From Demequina sp. (GTDB lineage: Bacteria > Actinomycetota > Actinomycetes > Actinomycetales > Demequinaceae): 60,113 nucleotides of DNA. The DNA lies in the NCBI RefSeq assembly GCF_016278775.1, contig NZ_JADQBF010000055.1, positions 1 to 60,113 on the forward strand. The letters are read 5' to 3'. This document shows, one piece after another, positions 58,270 to 60,113 of this stretch; the stretch's first letter is position 1, and each line of letters starts with the position of its first letter. The notes below the pieces were generated by a model, which saw only the letters and a list, made by a program, of their open reading frames with translations, made no database searches and had not been told where the DNA came from. A program made the position numbers and the translations under genes.

Positions 58270-59655
58270 GTGACCGAGTCCATACCCCACTCGTTTGACG
58301 TTCTCGTCCTCGGCGGCGGCTCCGGCGGATACGCCGCAGCCCTGCGCGCCTCCCAGCTCGGTCTGAGCGTGGGGATGGTCGAAGAGGCCAAGGTAGGCGG
58401 CACCTGCCTGCACTGGGGATGCATCCCCACCAAGGCCCTGCTGCACGCCGCCGAAGTCGCCGACCATGCTCGCCACGGCGAGTCCATTGGCGTCAACACC
58501 GAGTTCCATTCGATCGACATGCCCAAGGTCAACGCCTACAAGCAGGGCGTTGTCGACCGTCTCTACAAGGGTCTGCAGGGCCTGGTGAAGTCCCGCAAGG
58601 TGACCGTCATCGAGGGCCACGGCACCCTGGTCGGTCCCGACGCGATCGAGGTGCGCGGCGAGCGCTACACCGGCAAGAACGTGATCCTTGCGAGCGGCTC
58701 GTACAGTCGCACCCTTCCCGGCCTCGAGATCGGCGGACGCGTCATGACGTCCGACCAGGCGCTCGCCATGGAATGGGTACCTCAGTCAGCGATCGTGATC
58801 GGCGGCGGCGTCATCGGCGTTGAGTTCGCCTCCGTGTGGAAGTCATTTGGCGCGGATGTCACCGTCATCGAGGCACTGCCTCACCTCGTGCCCAACGAAG
58901 ACGAGTCCCTGTCTAAGGGTCTCGAACGCGCGTTCCGCAAGCGCGGCATCGACTTCAAGCTCGGAGCACGGTTCAAGGAAGTCACCCAAGACGACAACGG
59001 CGTGACCGTCACCCTTGAGGACGGCACCACCCTTCAGGCCGACGTGTTGTTGGTCGCGGTGGGCCGCGGTCCCCGCACCTCCGGTCTCGGCTTCGAAGAG
59101 CAGGGCGTGCGCGTTGACCGCGGCTTCGTCCTGACCGACGAGAGGCTCCACACCGGCATTGCGAACATCTACGCGGTCGGTGACATCGTCCCTGGGCTGC
59201 AACTCGCACACCGCGGCTTTCAGCAAGGCATCTTCGTGGCAGAGCAGATTGCCGGGCTGAGCCCCGCGCCTATCGTCGAGGCGAACATCCCGCGCGTCAC
59301 GTACTGCGAGCCGGAGGTCGCCTCCGTCGGGCTCACCGAGGCCAAGGCCAAGGAGCAATACGGCGACGACAAGGTGAAGGCGCTCGAGTACAACCTGGGC
59401 GGCAACGGCAAGAGCCAGATCTTGGGAACCGCAGGGTTCATCAAGCTGGTGCGCGTGGTCGATGGACCCGTCGTGGGCGTTCACATGCTCGGTTCTCGCG
59501 TTGGCGAGCAGATCGGCGAGGCGCAGTTGATTGTCAGTTGGGACGCCCACCCTGAGGACGTTGCCCCCCTCATTCACGCCCACCCCACCCAAAACGAGTC
59601 GCTCGGGGAAGCGCACCTCGCGCTTGCCGGCAAGCCGCTTCACGCGCACGACTAG
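58270..59655 (+). CDS. lpdA: Dihydrolipoyl dehydrogenase
   Basis: E3 component of 2-oxoacid dehydrogenase complexes, 461 residues. The FAD site VLGGGSGGYAAALRA, the redox-active disulfide GGTCLHWGCIP, the NAD site VIGGGVIGVEFASVW and the C-terminal HAHPTQNE active histidine are all intact. The GTG at 58270 was chosen; AAGGAG lies 12 bases upstream, rather far, and a TTG at 58261 is too close to it. It is 18 bp before the E2 gene on the same strand. Confidence 0.93.
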   Translation: MTESIPHSFDVLVLGGGSGGYAAALRASQLGLSVGMVEEAKVGGTCLHWGCIPTKALLHAAEVADHARHGESIGVNTEFHSIDMPKVNAYKQGVVDRLYKGLQGLVKSRKVTVIEGHGTLVGPDAIEVRGERYTGKNVILASGSYSRTLPGLEIGGRVMTSDQALAMEWVPQSAIVIGGGVIGVEFASVWKSFGADVTVIEALPHLVPNEDESLSKGLERAFRKRGIDFKLGARFKEVTQDDNGVTVTLEDGTTLQADVLLVAVGRGPRTSGLGFEEQGVRVDRGFVLTDERLHTGIANIYAVGDIVPGLQLAHRGFQQGIFVAEQIAGLSPAPIVEANIPRVTYCEPEVASVGLTEAKAKEQYGDDKVKALEYNLGGNGKSQILGTAGFIKLVRVVDGPVVGVHMLGSRVGEQIGEAQLIVSWDAHPEDVAPLIHAHPTQNESLGEAHLALAGKPLHAHD

Positions 59656-59673
59656 GCCTCAAGGAGACACGCA

Positions 59674-60113
59674 ATGAGCACCGACGTCACCCTCCCCGCG
59701 CTCGGAGAGTCTGTCACCGAAGGCACGGTGACCCGCTGGCTGAAGTCAGTGGGAGACGCCGTCGCGGTGGACGAGCCCCTTCTCGAGGTGTCGACCGACA
59801 AGGTCGACACCGAGATTCCCTCCCCCGTGGCGGGAACCCTGCTTGAGATCCTCGTGAACGAAGACGACACCGTCGAGGTGGGCACCGTCTTGGCTCGACT
59901 GGGTGATGAGTCAGAGAAGGGATCGGCGCCCGCCGCGCCTGAGCAGCAGGCCGCACCGGCACCTGAGCCTGAGCCTGAGCAGCAGGAAGCTGCGCCCGAG
60001 CCGGAGCAGCAGCAGGCCGCACCGGCGCCCGAGCCTGCGAAGCAGGAAGCTGCGCCGGAGCCGGAGCCTGAGCCTGAGCAGCAGCAGGCCGCACCTGAGC
60101 CCCCGCTCCCCCG
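59674..60113 (+). CDS. sucB: 2-oxoacid dehydrogenase E2 (dihydrolipoamide acyltransferase), N-terminal part
   Basis: The gene runs off the window; 146 codons are visible. The first 80 residues are a lipoyl domain starting [19 protein letters not shown], with the lipoylated lysine in [13 protein letters not shown]. It is followed by a Glu/Pro/Ala/Gln-rich flexible linker with repeats built from [16 protein letters not shown] lies 7 bases before the ATG. It lies 18 bp after lpdA and corresponds to dlaT (Rv2215). Whether it serves pyruvate or 2-oxoglutarate cannot be told from this part. Confidence 0.9.
   Translation, partial: MSTDVTLPALGESVTEGTVTRWLKSVGDAVAVDEPLLEVSTDKVDTEIPSPVAGTLLEILVNEDDTVEVGTVLARLGDESEKGSAPAAPEQQAAPAPEPEPEQQEAAPEPEQQQAAPAPEPAKQEAAPEPEPEPEQQQAAPEPPLP

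Noticed and set aside
59940-60113. Repeated [10 protein letters not shown]-type units, considered as a tandem-repeat element
   Set aside because: They are the normal flexible Ala/Pro/Glu linker between lipoyl domains of an E2 protein.

Overview
The window is high-GC DNA from an actinobacterium, most likely of the order Micrococcales (a Demequina- or Cellulomonas-like lineage). This is inferred from protein content and gene order, not from a database match. Supporting markers are SepH, DUF5998, DUF4192, DUF3043, the CtaC-D-F/CtaE/QcrCAB respiratory set, class II DAHP synthase, pyrophosphate-dependent PFK and an Rv2175c-type DNA-binding protein next to a PASTA kinase. From about 12.5 kb to the right end the order follows, from memory, the M. 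tuberculosis Rv2173-Rv2215 block: idsA, Rv2175c, pknL, aroG, plsC, fadD15, DEDDh/GIY-YIG nuclease, trpD, ctaE-qcrCAB, ctaF-D-C, erpA-type carrier, glycerate-kinase-like gene, DUF3043, pepA, sucB.

Layout. 0-11.3 kb: the end of sepH, a type-I phosphodiesterase-like gene and DUF5998, topoisomerase IV (parC and parE) around a ThrE exporter, small membrane proteins, a GNAT gene and the principal sigma factor. 11.4-25.7 kb: DUF4192, a polyprenyl synthase, a LysM lytic enzyme, the PASTA kinase, a GGDEF-EAL protein, and a minus-strand run ROK kinase > plsC > PPi-PFK > DAHP synthase, followed by a long-chain acyl-CoA ligase. 25.7-34 kb: small proteins, the fused exonuclease/UvrC-like nuclease, trpD, an atypical receiver protein and the bc1-type complex with oxidase subunit III. 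34-42.2 kb: an interruption of the conserved order containing a Mn-type superoxide dismutase, about 1.5 kb without a convincing gene, an orphan membrane-anchored NUDIX-like protein, a PPOX protein, an 87-bp inverted-repeat element, a short UvrA-like ATPase and a quinone oxidoreductase. 42.2-49.9 kb: cytochrome oxidase IV, I and II, a cysteine-desulfurase-like protein with a TusA, the A-type Fe-S carrier, a degenerate glycerate-kinase-like protein, nadA and DUF3043. 50-55.3 kb: a MerR/GyrI pair, an aldo/keto reductase and the AmmeMemoRadiSam trio. 55.3-60.1 kb: pyrD, pepA, lpdA and the start of sucB.

How they work together. The ctaE-qcrCAB and ctaCDF groups make a bc1-aa3 respiratory branch; lpdA and sucB belong to 2-oxoacid dehydrogenase complexes; pyrD feeds electrons to quinone. 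The TusA, desulfurase-like and A-type carrier genes suggest sulfur or Fe-S trafficking beside the oxidase genes.

Two signals stand out. First, the desulfurase-like protein keeps its catalytic cysteine but has Asp where the PLP-binding lysine should be, and contains only one lysine in the whole chain, near the C terminus, yet it is translationally coupled to an intact TusA. Second, at least a dozen genes have a TANNNT (or CATAAT) hexamer exactly 6 or 7 bases before the start codon, a geometry that predicts leaderless mRNAs; three pairs of such genes are divergent, two of them with only about 31 bp between the start codons. No tRNA, rRNA, CRISPR array, integrase or intact insertion sequence was recognised.
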